Below are positions 11,641-22,645 of a stretch of 64,000 nt of DNA, in pieces; the stretch's first letter is position 1; each line of letters opens with the position of its first letter. Source of the DNA: Sorghum bicolor. Taxonomy: Eukaryota > Streptophyta > Magnoliopsida > Poales > Poaceae. Below the pieces are notes generated by a model. The model saw nothing but the letters and a program-made list of their open reading frames with translations. It had not been told where the DNA came from and searched no databases. The stretch is from positions 23,703,838-23,767,837 of the forward strand of contig NC_012877.2 of the NCBI RefSeq assembly GCF_000003195.3, written 5' to 3'. Made by a program: the position numbers and the translations under genes.

Positions 11641-12657
11641 ACGACACCGAAGACAAGCAATGGTGACCCGATCACGAACTATGCACCCAACCAAACACTG
11701 CAGCCCATGGCTTAGCAAGTGCAGCCCGACGTGAGTGCAGCCCACCAAACATAATCTAAGGCGGGCCAGGCTGAGTCAAGTGAAGGCACCAAACACTCAC
11801 ACCTTGGCCTGTTCAGTGCATTCCTGGCCTGCCCTGGTTAGGATTTCTGGGCTGGCTATAGTAGCCCAACAAACCAAACACACCCATAGTAAGCACAAGT
11901 TCACATCTTATACATCGCCTCACAAAGTTCACATGCTTCTAAATTTAGTGTAGAAAGGAGCTTTCGAGCCAGGACATCTTCTACAAAGAACGTGACCATT
12001 CTATTTCTTTTTTTGCGAACGTAACAACTTTATTAAGAATTAAGTAACATCCTTACAAGAGAGGGACACAACCCAATCTGGAAAACAATCAAACAAAACA
12101 CTAACACTCCCTAGACCTTAGGTGCATCTCTGAACTTAGAAATTTAGATAAAATGTAGTTGGCAACTCGATCAAACTATATCTTTCTAGGAATCAAACTT
12201 GAGACGATATTAAACTACACATATACACTAACTAGTTCTGGTCAAAAGAATTATATGATGGATATATAGAGGAAGATAATATACTTTCAGAAGTTGATGC
12301 ATCTTTTAATAGACGAAATCCACACACATATACACTAACTAGTTCTGGACAAAAGACTTACATGATGGATATATAAAGGAAGAGAATATACTTTCGGAAG
12401 TTGATGCATCTTTTAATAGACGAAATCCGCACCATGGACTATGGCCTCTTATTTAGCCACGCCAATCTAAATTCTTGGCCATCGGATCTCTTAGGGCTCA
12501 TTCATAGGCCTTTTTTGGTTCCTCTTGCTAAATTTTAGCCAGTTAAAATTATTTTAACTACTCTTAGATGACTAGCGGACGGGTTGGCATCGGATCTCTT
12601 ATTTAGCTAATCTGGAATGGCTGCCCCAAAACTGTTCCAACTAGATTGTTAGACTTA
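11641..12657. other. intergenic stretch with old repeats
   Basis: No gene seen. 11690-11888 ends in CAACAAACCAAACACACCC and holds several CAAACA-rich blocks, like one end of a grass TGTTTGG-type MITE whose partner end I cannot find. 12507-12600 is a fragment of the 12658 MITE family (GGCCTTTTTTGGTTCC...AAATTTTAGCC). Confidence 0.4.
12221..12428. repeat. 107-bp tandem duplication, two copies
   Basis: ATATACACTAACTAGTTCTGG begins at 12221 (first 20 bases of each copy) and again at 12328. The two copies run in parallel to GACGAAATCC with few differences. Confidence 0.85.
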
Positions 12658-12836
12658 GGCCCCGTTTGGTTCCCCTTATTAAATTTTAGCCAACTAAATT
12701 TTAGTCACTTTAGTAACTAAAGTTCCAAATATATTGACTAAAAAGGAGTTAGAATAATTTAGTTCCACTAGTGACTCAAGAGTAGCTAAAATAATTTTAG
12801 GTAGCTAAAATTTAGCAAGAGGAACCAAATAAGACC
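12658..12836. mobile_element. MITE, PIF/Harbinger (Tourist)-like, 179 bp
   Basis: Terminal inverted repeats GGCCCCGTTTGGTTCC and, reversed, GGTCTTATTTGGTTCC. Flanked on both sides by TTA (12655-12657 and 12837-12839), the usual target duplication of this superfamily. No coding capacity. Confidence 0.8.
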
Positions 12837-12839
12837 TTA

Positions 12840-13191
12840 TTTACATAGATATAGATTAGCTCGAATAGTTCTCAGCCCCAGCCAAAGAACGAGGCCTTGG
12901 GCCATGTTTGAGTAGCCTGAAACTGTGTGTGAGTTTTTGCCGAATGCAAGTACAGCCCACCGTTTGCAAACATCTGACGCCATGGACCCTTCAGGGTACG
13001 GACGATCCAGACCTCCTGATTTTACAGCCACAACGGGCAAGGTCACGGGACCAGTTTGTTCACTTCTGCATGCACCACCTCTTCTGCCAGCCCAATCGCA
13101 ACTCCACACCTCTTCCATCTGCAACTGCAAGGTAGGAGTAGTACGCATCAACTTGAGCTGTCCGTCTTTGGACCGCTCTTTTCCAACTGTT
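12840..13191. other. intergenic, no feature recognised
   Basis: Mixed-composition DNA between two MITEs upstream of the Ole e 1 gene. Overlapping frames on both strands have no recognisable motif and look like chance. Confidence 0.4.
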
Positions 13192-13430
13192 GCCTTGTTT
13201 AGTTTCAAAAAATTTGGAAAATGGATACTTGTAGCACTTTCGTTTGAATTTTACAAATATTGTCTAATCATGGATTAACTAGGCTCAAAAAATTCGTCTC
13301 GTCAATTTTAACCATACTGTGCAATTAGTTTTTATTTTCGTCTATGTTTAATATTTCATGCATACGTCTAAAGATTCGATGTGACGGAGAATCTGAAGAA
13401 TTTTGCAAAATTTTTGTTAGGGCCTTGTTT
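13192..13430. mobile_element. MITE of the GCCTTGTTTAG family, right end missing
   Basis: Starts GCCTTGTTTAGTTTC and carries the family's internal blocks (AAATTCGTCTCGTCAATTTT, GCATACGTCTAAAGATTCG). Its right terminal repeat is absent; a second MITE begins exactly there. Confidence 0.75.
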
Positions 13431-13549
13431 AGTTCATCCTAAAATCCAAAAAGTTTTCAAGATTCATGATTAAATAATATTTGCCACAAACAAACAAAAG
13501 TGTGACAGTCGCGAAATCCAAAATTGTTCGCATCTTGTTAAACAAGGCC
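13431..13549. mobile_element. short MITE (119 bp) adjoining the previous one
   Basis: GGCCTTGTTTAGTT at the left and TTAAACAAGGCC at the right form an inverted repeat. The interior is unlike the longer copies, so it is a separate derivative. Confidence 0.7.
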
Positions 13550-13909
13550 AAAAAAAAAAAGATGTACGCTCCAAAACCGTGATGCTTCCAGAACACCAGA
13601 ATCGAGCCCGTGACACCCAGAATGCCTGCGGAATTCAGAGTTGGCGCCCTTTGTTAATTGCGGCGCAGGCAAAAGGGTCCAGATACCCTTCACATGCCCT
13701 TGTTTCTTTGTGAGTAGGAGGGATGTGTCCTCATCCTCTCTTTTCACACCTCACCATGCCATGCTACTCGCTACTCGGCCGCAAATTTCCCTTGCTCAAT
13801 GTTCAGAGGGCCCACCTGTCTGTCGGAGTTGTGGTTGGCCTATTGACACTCGATGCCTCTGCTAACAAGGCTGAAGCGGACGTGATGCTACTGTACTTAA
13901 CGCAATTTG

Positions 13910-13918
13910 GATATAAAG
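13910..13918 (+). promoter_or_regulatory. TATA-like box of the Ole e 1-type gene
   Basis: GATATAAAG lies about 60 bp before the chosen ATG, the spacing expected for a plant promoter with a short leader. No other TATA-like motif is closer. Confidence 0.5.
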
Positions 13919-13977
13919 CAGGAGCTGCTCCAGGCCTATCATCCTCCTCTCAGTTCTCACACGGGCTCTCTGTGAAG

Positions 13978-15842
13978 ATGAAGAGGCGCTGCTGCGCCAT
14001 GAAGAACCAGCTGCAGCTGGGGCTGCCTCTCGTGTTGGAGATCCTGGTGTTGTTTGCCGCTCTTCTTGGCAGTGCGCAATGCCAGAGCTCCCAGGGCGGC
14101 GATGGTGGTGGTGGTGGCGCCGCCGCTAACCTCACGGTGGTGGGCGCCGTCTTCTGTGACGCCTGCTCCTCCAGTTCCTTCTCCAAAAGCAGCTACTTCT
14201 TGCCAGGTACATCATCCTTCAGATTGCCCATGTCCATTGCAATGTCCACTGCCCCATTTATCTATTGAAATGAAGCATGATAACACCTTTAATTGCGAAA
14301 CGTGTTTTTTCTTGTATTACGGAATTCAATTACTTATTGCCGTGTTCTGAAAATGCTTCGTTCAGAAATGTGACAATATTTTTGAGAACTTCAATCCTTT
14401 CGATACTCGGTGTCTGCGAATTGGTTGTGGACATATACTCTGTTTTCCTGCTGCCACGCTTCATAATTTCCTGCTGCGAACAGTTAACACATTGTTTTGC
14501 TGCCAACAAGAATTTCCCTTTCTATCTTTCCAATAATTGTTGACGAAGCGTACGCAAAACAACTGGCAAGCCCTGTCCTGTTTTCACAACCCAAGGATGC
14601 ACGACTTGCTTCATTTACTGATAGTAGCACGGATCAAAAAAATCGAAATGGTAAGGTTTATTTTCAAGGATCAATGTCCATAACACAAGAAAATTCAGCC
14701 CAACCAAGAACGTTTACTGGCACAATTACATGGCACAGAAATGCTAAACTGACACAATAACATTTGTGTATTCTGAGTTCTAGCTGTAGCAGGTATGAAG
14801 CACAACTTTGAATAGTACTTCTCAAGCCATTCTGATTATGTGATATAAAGAATCGATCAATTCACGGACATAAATCTCCAGTGTATCCATCCATCCATTG
14901 TTCTGAATTTTCAGCACTCCTTTTTATTCTCTTCGTTCAGGTGTTAAAGTTCGACTGGACTGCATGATCAAAGTGAACTCGAATTCCAAGGAGGAGATCA
15001 AGATCACGGCCGAGAAGGTGACCAACAGCTACGGCGCCTACCAGCTGGACATCCCGGCGATCGACGGCTTCGAGTGCGCCGCGCCCGGTGCGACCGCCGC
15101 GGAGTCCTTCTGCCGGGCGGCCGTGCTGGACAACCCGTCCGCGCTGTGCAACGTGCCGGCCGTGACCACCACCGTCGGCCACATCTCCTTCCCGAGCCAC
15201 GAGCCCAACGCCTGTTTCTACAGCCTCAACTCGCTCTACTACCGCCCCAGCAAGCGGGGCCCGGCTCAGTGCGACGGCGGTGGCGCCGGCGTGTCGCCTG
15301 CGGCGCTGAACACTTCGCTGTTCTACTGCCCGCCGTGGCCGTGGCCGCCTATCCCATTCTGCACGCCGCGGTCGTGGTTCCCGCCCATTCCGTTCTTCAC
15401 CCCGCCGCCTCCGGCGTTCCCGTTCCCGCTGCCGCCGATCCCGTTCTTCACCCCGCCGTCGCCTCCACCACCGGCGTTCCCTTTCCCACTACCACCATGG
15501 CCATGGTCGCCACCGTCGCCTCCGCCGTCACCGTCATTCCCGTTTCCTCATCTGCCGCCGATCTTTACAACACCATCGCCTCCGCCACCGCCGCCGCCAG
15601 AATTCCCGTTCCGTATACCACCACTCCCACAGCTGCCTCCTCTCCCTCGCTTCCCACCACTACCATCACTGTATTCACCGCCACCTCCTCCACCTCCACC
15701 ACCACCTCCGCCGCCGTCGTTCCCGTGGACATTTCCGCCGTTACCTTTCTTCCCTCCTGGTTCTTCAGGGCCATCTCCTCCACCTTTGAGTCGTTCTCGT
15801 AAAGATCCAGGCACTTGGTCTCCTTCCAATAAACAACCATAA
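13978..15842 (+). CDS. pollen Ole e 1/extensin-type proline-rich secreted protein, two exons
   Basis: Exon 1 is 13978-14206, the intron (GT...AG) 14207-14940, exon 2 14941-15842; together 376 codons plus stop. Residues 1-35 are a secretion signal (LVLEILVLFAALLGSAQC). Residues about 45-200 match the Ole e 1 fold: VVGAVFCDACSS, then after the splice VKVRLDC, FECAAP and LCNVPA, giving the expected cysteine series. From about residue 204 a long tail of Pro-Pro, PFP and PxPPLP repeats resembles extensin-like cell-wall proteins. The splice restores the family-typical LPG-V-KVRLDC reading. A second ATG at 13999 is an alternative start. AATAAA occurs at 15828 and 15842. Role inferred: secreted cell-wall structural protein. 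The frame is undamaged; the only convincing host gene here. Confidence 0.85.
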
Positions 15843-16265
15843 ATAAAGTAAATAATAGTTGCCTCCTGGGAAGGATAATGTGCAATGCAAAACTCTGTGT
15901 TACATGGATTTTTTTTTTCTTTTTTACATCTCCTGAGCTGTATGAACACGAATGTAAGTTTCTGCCTGCGCCCAATACGTATATGTATACATAAAATTTC
16001 TAGGTTCTAAACATAGGACTTTATGCAATGCAATGCAAACTCGCCGTAGCTTATTCAGTTGTTGTTTATTTATTCTTTTTTTAGGACTTGTTCAGTTGTT
16101 CTATTTTTGGCAGTGTGCAATCAGGACTCCAATGCAAACTCAAAACAGATTTGGAAGCCTTCAACTGGTTGATTATACAAGGCCCAAGAATCTGAAGGTT
16201 TTCATAATTTCGTTTTCATCACATTCCCGATTCCATTTATGTTCTAATGAGGCCCTAAGTGTTCA
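15843..16265. other. 3' flank of the Ole e 1-type gene
   Basis: AT-rich sequence with poly(A)-signal-like motifs at the start and no other coding signal. Confidence 0.4.
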
Positions 16266-16300
16266 CTAGTATATTTCCCGTGCTAATGCTACGGTGACAT
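16266..16300 (-). mobile_element. orphan Helitron-like 3' terminus, minus strand
   Basis: Read on the minus strand, CCGTAGCATTAGCACGG folds into a six-pair stem with one bulged A, then eight bases, then CTAG followed by T. This is the layout of a Helitron 3' end, with the body extending rightwards on the plus strand. No matching 5' end (GA|T preceded by TAGTATA-like sequence on the plus strand) was found, so its length is unknown. Confidence 0.4.
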
Positions 16301-16498
16301 TTAAAACAACACAAATTAAACAACTGAAATGGTAGATATGCTTTGACGATTTTGAAAAATAGGCCTCTTCTTTAGGCAAACCCTTCAATGCCAGAACAAC
16401 AGCTACTGTGATCACCGCAATATACGAGCTGTGGTCTGGGTACCAAAAAATCAGTTAATTACTTAATTCTACTCAGCACTACTAATTCCGAAACTCAA

Positions 16499-16740
16499 GG
16501 CCTTGTTTAGTTTCCAAAAAATTTTACAAAATTTTTTAGATTCTTCGTCATATCAAATCTTTAGACGTATGCATAGAGTATTAAATATAGATAAAAATAA
16601 AACTAATTGCACAGTTTGGTCGGAATTGACGAGACGAATCTTTTAAGCCTAGTTAGTACATGATTAGACAATATTTGTCAAATACAAACGAAAGTGCTAC
16701 AGTGTCAATTTCACAAAAAAATTTGGAACTAAACAAAGCC
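16499..16740. mobile_element. MITE, GGCCTTGTTTAG family, 242 bp
   Basis: GGCCTTGTTTAGTTTCC at the left and GGAACTAAACAAAGCC at the right. Flanks CAA and TAA agree at two of three bases. Interior as in the copy at 23122-23364. Confidence 0.8.
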
Positions 16741-16926
16741 TAAATTTGAACATCCAGCACACTGTACAAAGTAAATTTATATGATCAGATGGTTCAGTTT
16801 AAAAAAAACAAAATTGATTTTTTTTTTTGTGAATATTTAACTTGAAAGGACGGCATTTTGTTTTGAAATCTAATGATCGAAAATCACCCCTTTGATGTTT
16901 TAAGACAGATCAGTGGAGTTATATAG

Positions 16927-17077
16927 GGCCTTGTTTAGTTCCAAAATATTTTGCAAAATAAACACTGTAGCTCTTTCGTTTTTTGTCTATATTTAGTACT
17001 TCATGCATGTGTCTAAAGATTCGATGTGACGGGAAATCTGAAAAATTTTGCAAATTTTTTTTGGGCTAAACAAGGCC
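16927..17077. mobile_element. MITE, internally deleted copy, 151 bp
   Basis: Starts GGCCTTGTTTAGTTCC and ends GGGCTAAACAAGGCC, with TAG on both sides (16924-16926 and 17078-17080). The middle third of the family sequence is missing. Confidence 0.8.
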
Positions 17078-18171
17078 TAGGCAAAAAGGGGGGAAACAGA
17101 GAAGCATGGGAGGAATTGATGTACCTGACAAGAATACAAGATCCAAGGCCGTCCTAGCCTGGCTTCTGCTCCTTGGGATTCAAGCACCATCTCCTTCAGA
17201 CGCCCGGCTGCGCCTGATACCTCCATGTCGCTGCCGACGCCCGGCTGCGCCTGATACCCAACGCGCATGCTGTATTCCGCAGTGCGGCCTCTTCGCTCCA
17301 GCGAAACCAACGCAAAAGCTTCGTGGCCGGCCATGGGCAGCAGGCCTTTCCTCCTGACCATCTCGTACAGGGCACAGGGCTATGACGAAGAGTGCCTTCG
17401 CGGCCCCAGTCAACCGCTAGAGCTGGTCTCCTCGTACAGGGCACAGGGAACCAGACGAAGCTTCATCAGTTCACCGTTGTCGCGCAACTCGGTTTCCTTC
17501 CCCTGAAGCGATCTTATGGTCTCCTCGTCGACGCGGCCCTGTACAAGAACGGGCCGATCTCTTTGTCGCAGCCGCCCTAGTAACAGAGGTGCCATTCTGA
17601 ATTAGAAACTCATGAAACGATGGGGAAAGAAAACGGGATCACAGCGAGGGAACTTAAAAAACGATGGGTATAGACAGACCAGGAGTGAGATGATCTTGAC
17701 ACATCCGCTGTAGGGTACGGCGCACCCATCCCATCTCGCAGCCCACAGTGCCACCTCCTCGTCCACGAGACGCAGCGAGCGCCAGCGCAAGGCGGCGACC
17801 AAGCAAACGCAACCTGGTGCGGGGCGGCGATCCTGTCTCCGATCTTCCTTGCATCCAATCAGCGACGGCGAACGACAACGCTAGCGGCGAGGGCGTCCAA
17901 TGAGCGCACTGTCCCTGATCTTTCTCGCGTTCAATGAGCAACAGGGCAATCGCGAGCAGTATCTCGCGCGTGATTAGCGGCCGACCGGATTTGGTGCGGC
18001 ACGGGAGGATGAGGAGGACCATACACAAAATCTGGGCCACTTAATTTGAGCAAGAAGAGAGAAAGCTTAGAATAGAATCTGGATGCTTCGTTCGAAAGAT
18101 GTGATTTTTTTTAGGTACATTCTCTAGGGTGTATGATGGAGTGACATTTTTTTTTACAACAACATATCATA
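17078..18171. other. GC-rich unassigned segment between Helitron-like ends
   Basis: Contains local direct repeats (CGCCCGGCTGCGCCTGATAC twice near 17200-17260; TCGTACAGGGCACAGGG twice near 17370-17450). A minus-strand frame from an ATG at 17595 (MAPLLLGRLRQRDRPVLVQG) is the most gene-like piece, but I recognise no family. It could be gene fragments carried by the minus-strand Helitron-like element that ends at 16266. Confidence 0.3.
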
Positions 18172-18378
18172 TCTATACTATAAACGAGCGAAGGAATTGG
18201 AAATCAATTGTTACCTACAAGCAGTCTACCCACAGAGGATCACCTCCTTTGGATATTATTTTAACGCATCTGATTAGATATGCATTCGGTTAAGCCCACG
18301 ATGTTTCCTTATCCTTACTCCAGAAACGCGTGTTTGTGGACAATCGATCTACTTCGCTCCGAAATTTTTCACACCGTG

Positions 18379-21300
18379 GTCCTGCTCTACATACTTATTC
18401 TGACAAGTTCCTTCAGGACCTATCCTTTTTCTGTGCGAATCTAAGTTTACCAGTGTTGATGGGGGGATTTCAACCTTATCATGAGTAACAAAGAAAAAAA
18501 TCAGAGAACGGGGATCAAAGACTTATGGAGCTCTTTAATGATTTCATTGGTCATTTTCAGCTAAGGGAAATTTTCTGCAATGGTAATAAATTCACCTGGT
18601 CGAATAAACAGAAAAACCCTGTTCTAGCAAAATTGGACAGGATCCTTGTCTCTACCAGTTGGGAAATGTATTATCCTACTTGTTTTGCCTGGGTTAAAGC
18701 TAGAGTAGGTTCTGATCATTGCCCTTTGGTCATTAACACTGGAGAAGATGGAGATAGTAAACCTAGATATTTTTTCTTTGATGAACAGTGGTTAAAAAGG
18801 GAGGGTTTCCATAGCATGGTTCATAATAGATGGTTATATTTTAGAGATGATCTCAGATATTCCCTGGATAGGTGGCAAGGGTGCCTCCAATTCATGAGAA
18901 AATATCTGAGAGGCTGGAACTTACAGCTTTTGGGAGAACAAAAGAGAGAAAAAGCTAATATGATACAAAGAATTATGGAATTAGATAAAATAGCAGAGAT
19001 GAGATTATTATCTATTCAGGAATGGGAGGAAAGGATTGATATTGAAAATAGCTTAGATAGCTTACAAAAATCTGAGATATACTGGAAGCAAAAAGCTGGA
19101 ATTAAATGGCTGTTGGAAGGGGATGCCAACACTCATTTTTTCCATCAGTTTGCCAATGGGAGAAGAAGGAAGAATATGATTTCCTTTCTAGAATGTGACT
19201 CTGGGGATATCAGGGGTCAAAAAGACATAACTGAACATATTGTAAGTTTTTATAAGAATCTCTTTGGCCCCAGTGAAAACTGCTCCATCTCTATGGGTAA
19301 TGGTTTCTGGCCTTTAGAAATGAAGCTGAATGGGGAGGAGAGTAGTACTCTTGTTAAACCTTTTGAGTTAGAGGAAATTAAGGGGGTTGTCATGGACATG
19401 AAAACCAATTCGGCTCCTGGCCCGAATGGTTTTAGTGTTGTTTTCTTCCAAAAGTTTTGGGATACTATTAGTGGAGATATGATGGGTATGTTTGAGGACT
19501 TTTGGGGAGGCAATCTAGATATCAAGAGATTAAATTTTGGGGTTATTACTTTGATTCCAAAAATTAAAGAAGCCAATAATATCAAACAATACAGACCTAT
19601 CTGCCTTTTAAATGTGGATTTCAAATGCTTTACTAAAGTTCTCACTAATAGACTAGTTCCGATTGCCCAACGGGTGGTAGGGAAAAATCAAACTGGCTTT
19701 ATCAAGGGGAGGAATATCTTAGATGGGATAGTAGTGTTACATGAAGTGATACTTGAGTTACAGTCGTCTAAGGATAAGGGGCTTGTTCTTAAAATTGATT
19801 TTGAAAAAGCATATGATAGAGTTAATTGGGGTTTTTTGGAACAAGTGATGGAGATGAAAGCCTTCCCTGCTAAATGGATACATTGGGTTATGAGCACTGT
19901 CAGGGGTGGACAAGTGTGCATTAATGTGAATGGAGAGAGAAGCTCTTACTTTAAAACCTTTAGGGGTTTAAGACAAGGAGATCCTTTGTCTCCCATTCTT
20001 TTCAACCTAGTTGCAGATGTGTTGGGCATTTTATTGGATAAAGCTGTTGCTAAGGGTCACATACAGGGAGTTGTGAATCATCTAGTACCGGGGGGCATAT
20101 CACATATACAATATGCAGATGACACAGTTATTCTGATTGATGGGACAGATCAATCTATCCGAAATCTTAAACTTATCTTGTATTGTTTTGAATGGCTCTC
20201 TGGACTCCGAATTAACTATCATAAAAGTGAAGTCTATGTTTTTGGAACTCATCAAGAAGAGAAGGAAAGGATGGCTAATATGTTAAATTGTGTCTTGGGT
20301 GAGATGCCTATGAAATACTTGGGAATTCCAATTAGTGATAGACATCTCAATATCAACGCCTTTTCTTTTTTACATCAAAAACTTTACAAGAGGCTTGATC
20401 CTTGGAAGGGCAGACTTCTAACCTCTGGGGGTAGACAAATCCTTACTAACACTTGCCTGAGCAGCATCCCTCTTTACTGCATGGGTTTTTATTGGCTTCA
20501 GGATAGTGTACACAAAAAGATGGATAGCATTAGAGCCAACTTTCTTTGGTAAGGGACTGAGGACAAATTTAGATATCATATGGCAAAATGGGATATGGTT
20601 TCTAGACCTAAAGACCAAGGGGGTTTGGGTATAATCAATACCAGGTTAATGAATGATTGTTTGCTAGTCAAGTGGATCTGGAAAATCCTTTTGGAACCTG
20701 ATGCGCTTTGGTTCAAGTTGCTGAAGGCCAAGTATATGTCGAATTCTAGTTTTTTCTCTTCTAAGTCAAAGGGGGGTTCCCAGTTTTGGCAGGGTCTTCA
20801 CAAAGTTAAATCTTTATTCAAATGGGGAGCTACTTTTTCAATTGGTAACGGGATGAACTGTCTGTTTTGGCATGATTGCTGGTTGCATGGTGTCCCTCTG
20901 AAAATCTACTATGAAGACCTTTACAAAATGGTTAGATACCCCAATTGTTCTGTAGCTGATTGCTGGGTTAATCAAGATTGGTTTGTTGAGTTTAGGAGAG
21001 CTCTTTCAAGTGTTGAATTCCAGAGATGGACTCTTCTCTATGACGAACTCCAACATATCAGTTTAGATAATGTCAGTTCTGATAGAGTGTCCTGGGCTCT
21101 GGAGAAAACTAAAACGTTCACTACTAAGTCGTTATACAGATTTTTATCCAGTAGGGGCATGCCTAGTAGAGTGGCGGGGATAATCTGGAAATGTAGAGTT
21201 CCATTAAAGATAAAGTTTTTTCTGTGGCAAATCTGTAATGACAAGCTGCCAGTGGGTCAGGCTCTGTTAAGAAGAGGTTGGAAAGGAGATGGCAAATGTT

Positions 21301-21864
21301 GTCTTTGTGGGGTGTTGGAAACGATAAACCATCTTCTTTTTGAATGTGTCCTTGCTAAATGGGTTTGGTCTGTAATAAAGGAAGTGTTTTATGCGAGGGA
21401 TATTCCTAACTCTATACAGGAGTTGTCTGAGGGTTGGTTGTGGGGTAAGGGGCCCTTGCCAAAACAAAATATTATGTTCTTTTTCGCAGGTTTTGCTTGG
21501 ACCTTATGGGTAACAAGAAATAAGATGGCAATTGAGAAGAGCTATCCTAAGGGTCCTGCTAACGTCCTTTATGATGCATTGTCATTGTTGCAGAGGTGGT
21601 CTTTACTGCTGAAGGCGATCGACAAGGAAAAAGTGGATCAGGCGAATGTCATGCTCTTGCGCTGGTTGAGAAGTTTTGAGCCAAGTTTGGTGATGGCTAC
21701 TGACATTGTTGAGATCTGAGTGCCTCCTGAGCTTTTCTTTGCCTATCTGTGTAATAGGTTTAGCCTGTTTTCGGTTGATTGAGACACTGGTATCCCCAGT
21801 CTTTGTACCTAAACATTTGGTGCTTTCTTAAAAGCAGAGATTTTCTCCTTAAAAAATAAAAAAA
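18379..21864 (+). mobile_element. 5'-truncated L1-type LINE with 11-bp target duplication
   Basis: TTCACACCGTG lies immediately before (18368-18378) and after (21865-21875) the element. The 3' end is A-rich (AAAAAATAAAAAAA). The 5' end starts in the endonuclease region of ORF2, so ORF1 and most of the endonuclease were lost, as is usual for incomplete reverse transcription at insertion. It is inside the candidate Helitron and therefore younger than it or travelling with it. Confidence 0.9.
18525..21719 (+). pseudogene. LINE ORF2: endonuclease end, reverse transcriptase, zf-RVT
   Basis: One reading frame of 1064 codons broken by a single TAA at 20550-20552 (after RANFLW). It begins in the last part of the endonuclease (LDRILVSTSW, then GSDHCPLV). 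Reverse transcriptase motifs are clear: YRPICLLN, VLKIDFEKAYDRVNW, RGLRQGDPLSPILFNLV and the catalytic QYADDTV near 20110-20130. After the stop the frame continues to a zinc-finger-like C-terminal region (FFLWQICNDKLPVG, CCLCG, INHLLFEC). The ORF2 enzyme nicks DNA and copies LINE RNA; this copy cannot. The long frame with a single stop suggests fairly recent insertion. The ATG at 18525 is only the first in the remnant, not the original start. Confidence 0.9.
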
Positions 21865-21875
21865 TTCACACCGTG

Positions 21876-22640
21876 ACTTTTCCTTACCCGCCCGGATACC
21901 CGTGTCCTCTTCCTCGACACTGCGCTTCATCGCGTCGCTTGGTACGCAAAAGAATCCATCGTGTGCTGTGTGGTCTGCGCCTGTTTTTTTGTCCTAGCGG
22001 AAGGAACAGCCCCACTCCCTGCTCGCTTCCTCTTCTCCGCTCCCAAACCTTCGCAACCAGCAGCTCTGGACTCCATCACCTTGCCCTGCGACAACCTCTC
22101 GGCTGACGGCGGCGCGCCGGCGCCCGTCGCTCGGACTCCATCACCCTGCCCTGCGACAACCTCCCAGCGACGGCGGCGCCTGCCTAAAGTTCATCACGGC
22201 GAAGCAATTTCCGTTCGGCCACAGGCGGCTGACGGCGGCGCCCCATCAGGCTCGGCGTCCCAAACTCATAGGCAAGCAACTGGGAAGGGAGATTCGATTT
22301 GGGAGGGAGATTCGATTTCTGCTATTCTTAGGAGGAGCCAACTGCCTGACCGGATCTCGTGTTGCTTTTGTTTCTTGCAGGCATTGCTGGCGTCTCCAGA
22401 TTCAATCATCGATTCTTTTCTAGGTAAAATAATGGAGTTTTTTGGATTTGTGCCTGCTACTTTCTGGTTGACATTTGCTATTTGTTGCTATTTGTTAGTT
22501 ATTATTAAGCAACGGTGGTGGCCTTACTTTTTTTTTAACTTTTCTTGCGAAATAAAATGAATGAGGATCTAGATCAGGATAGTGTATACTGTGACAACAT
22601 GGCAAATTCAAGCATAAAGAACAGGGTGTTTAGTATTTTC
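21876..22640 (+). other. GC-rich piece of Helitron interior with a 199-codon frame
   Basis: The frame 21961-22560 has Ala/Pro/Ser-rich sequence and ends with hydrophobic segments (FVPATFWLTFAICCYLLVII). It is not recognised. The local repeat CATCACC...GCCCTGCGACAACCTC occurs twice (about 22075 and 22140). It may be a captured leader or first exon, or non-coding. Confidence 0.25.
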
Positions 22641-22645
22641 CTTAC

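Noticed and set aside
15074..15802. 242-codon alternative frame over exon 2 of the Ole e 1-type gene
   Set aside because: The real frame has the Ole e 1 cysteines and correct splice; the other is a by-product of GC-rich codons.
15548..15975. Gly-rich minus-strand frames opposite the proline tail
   Set aside because: Mirror image of the CCN-rich proline codons.
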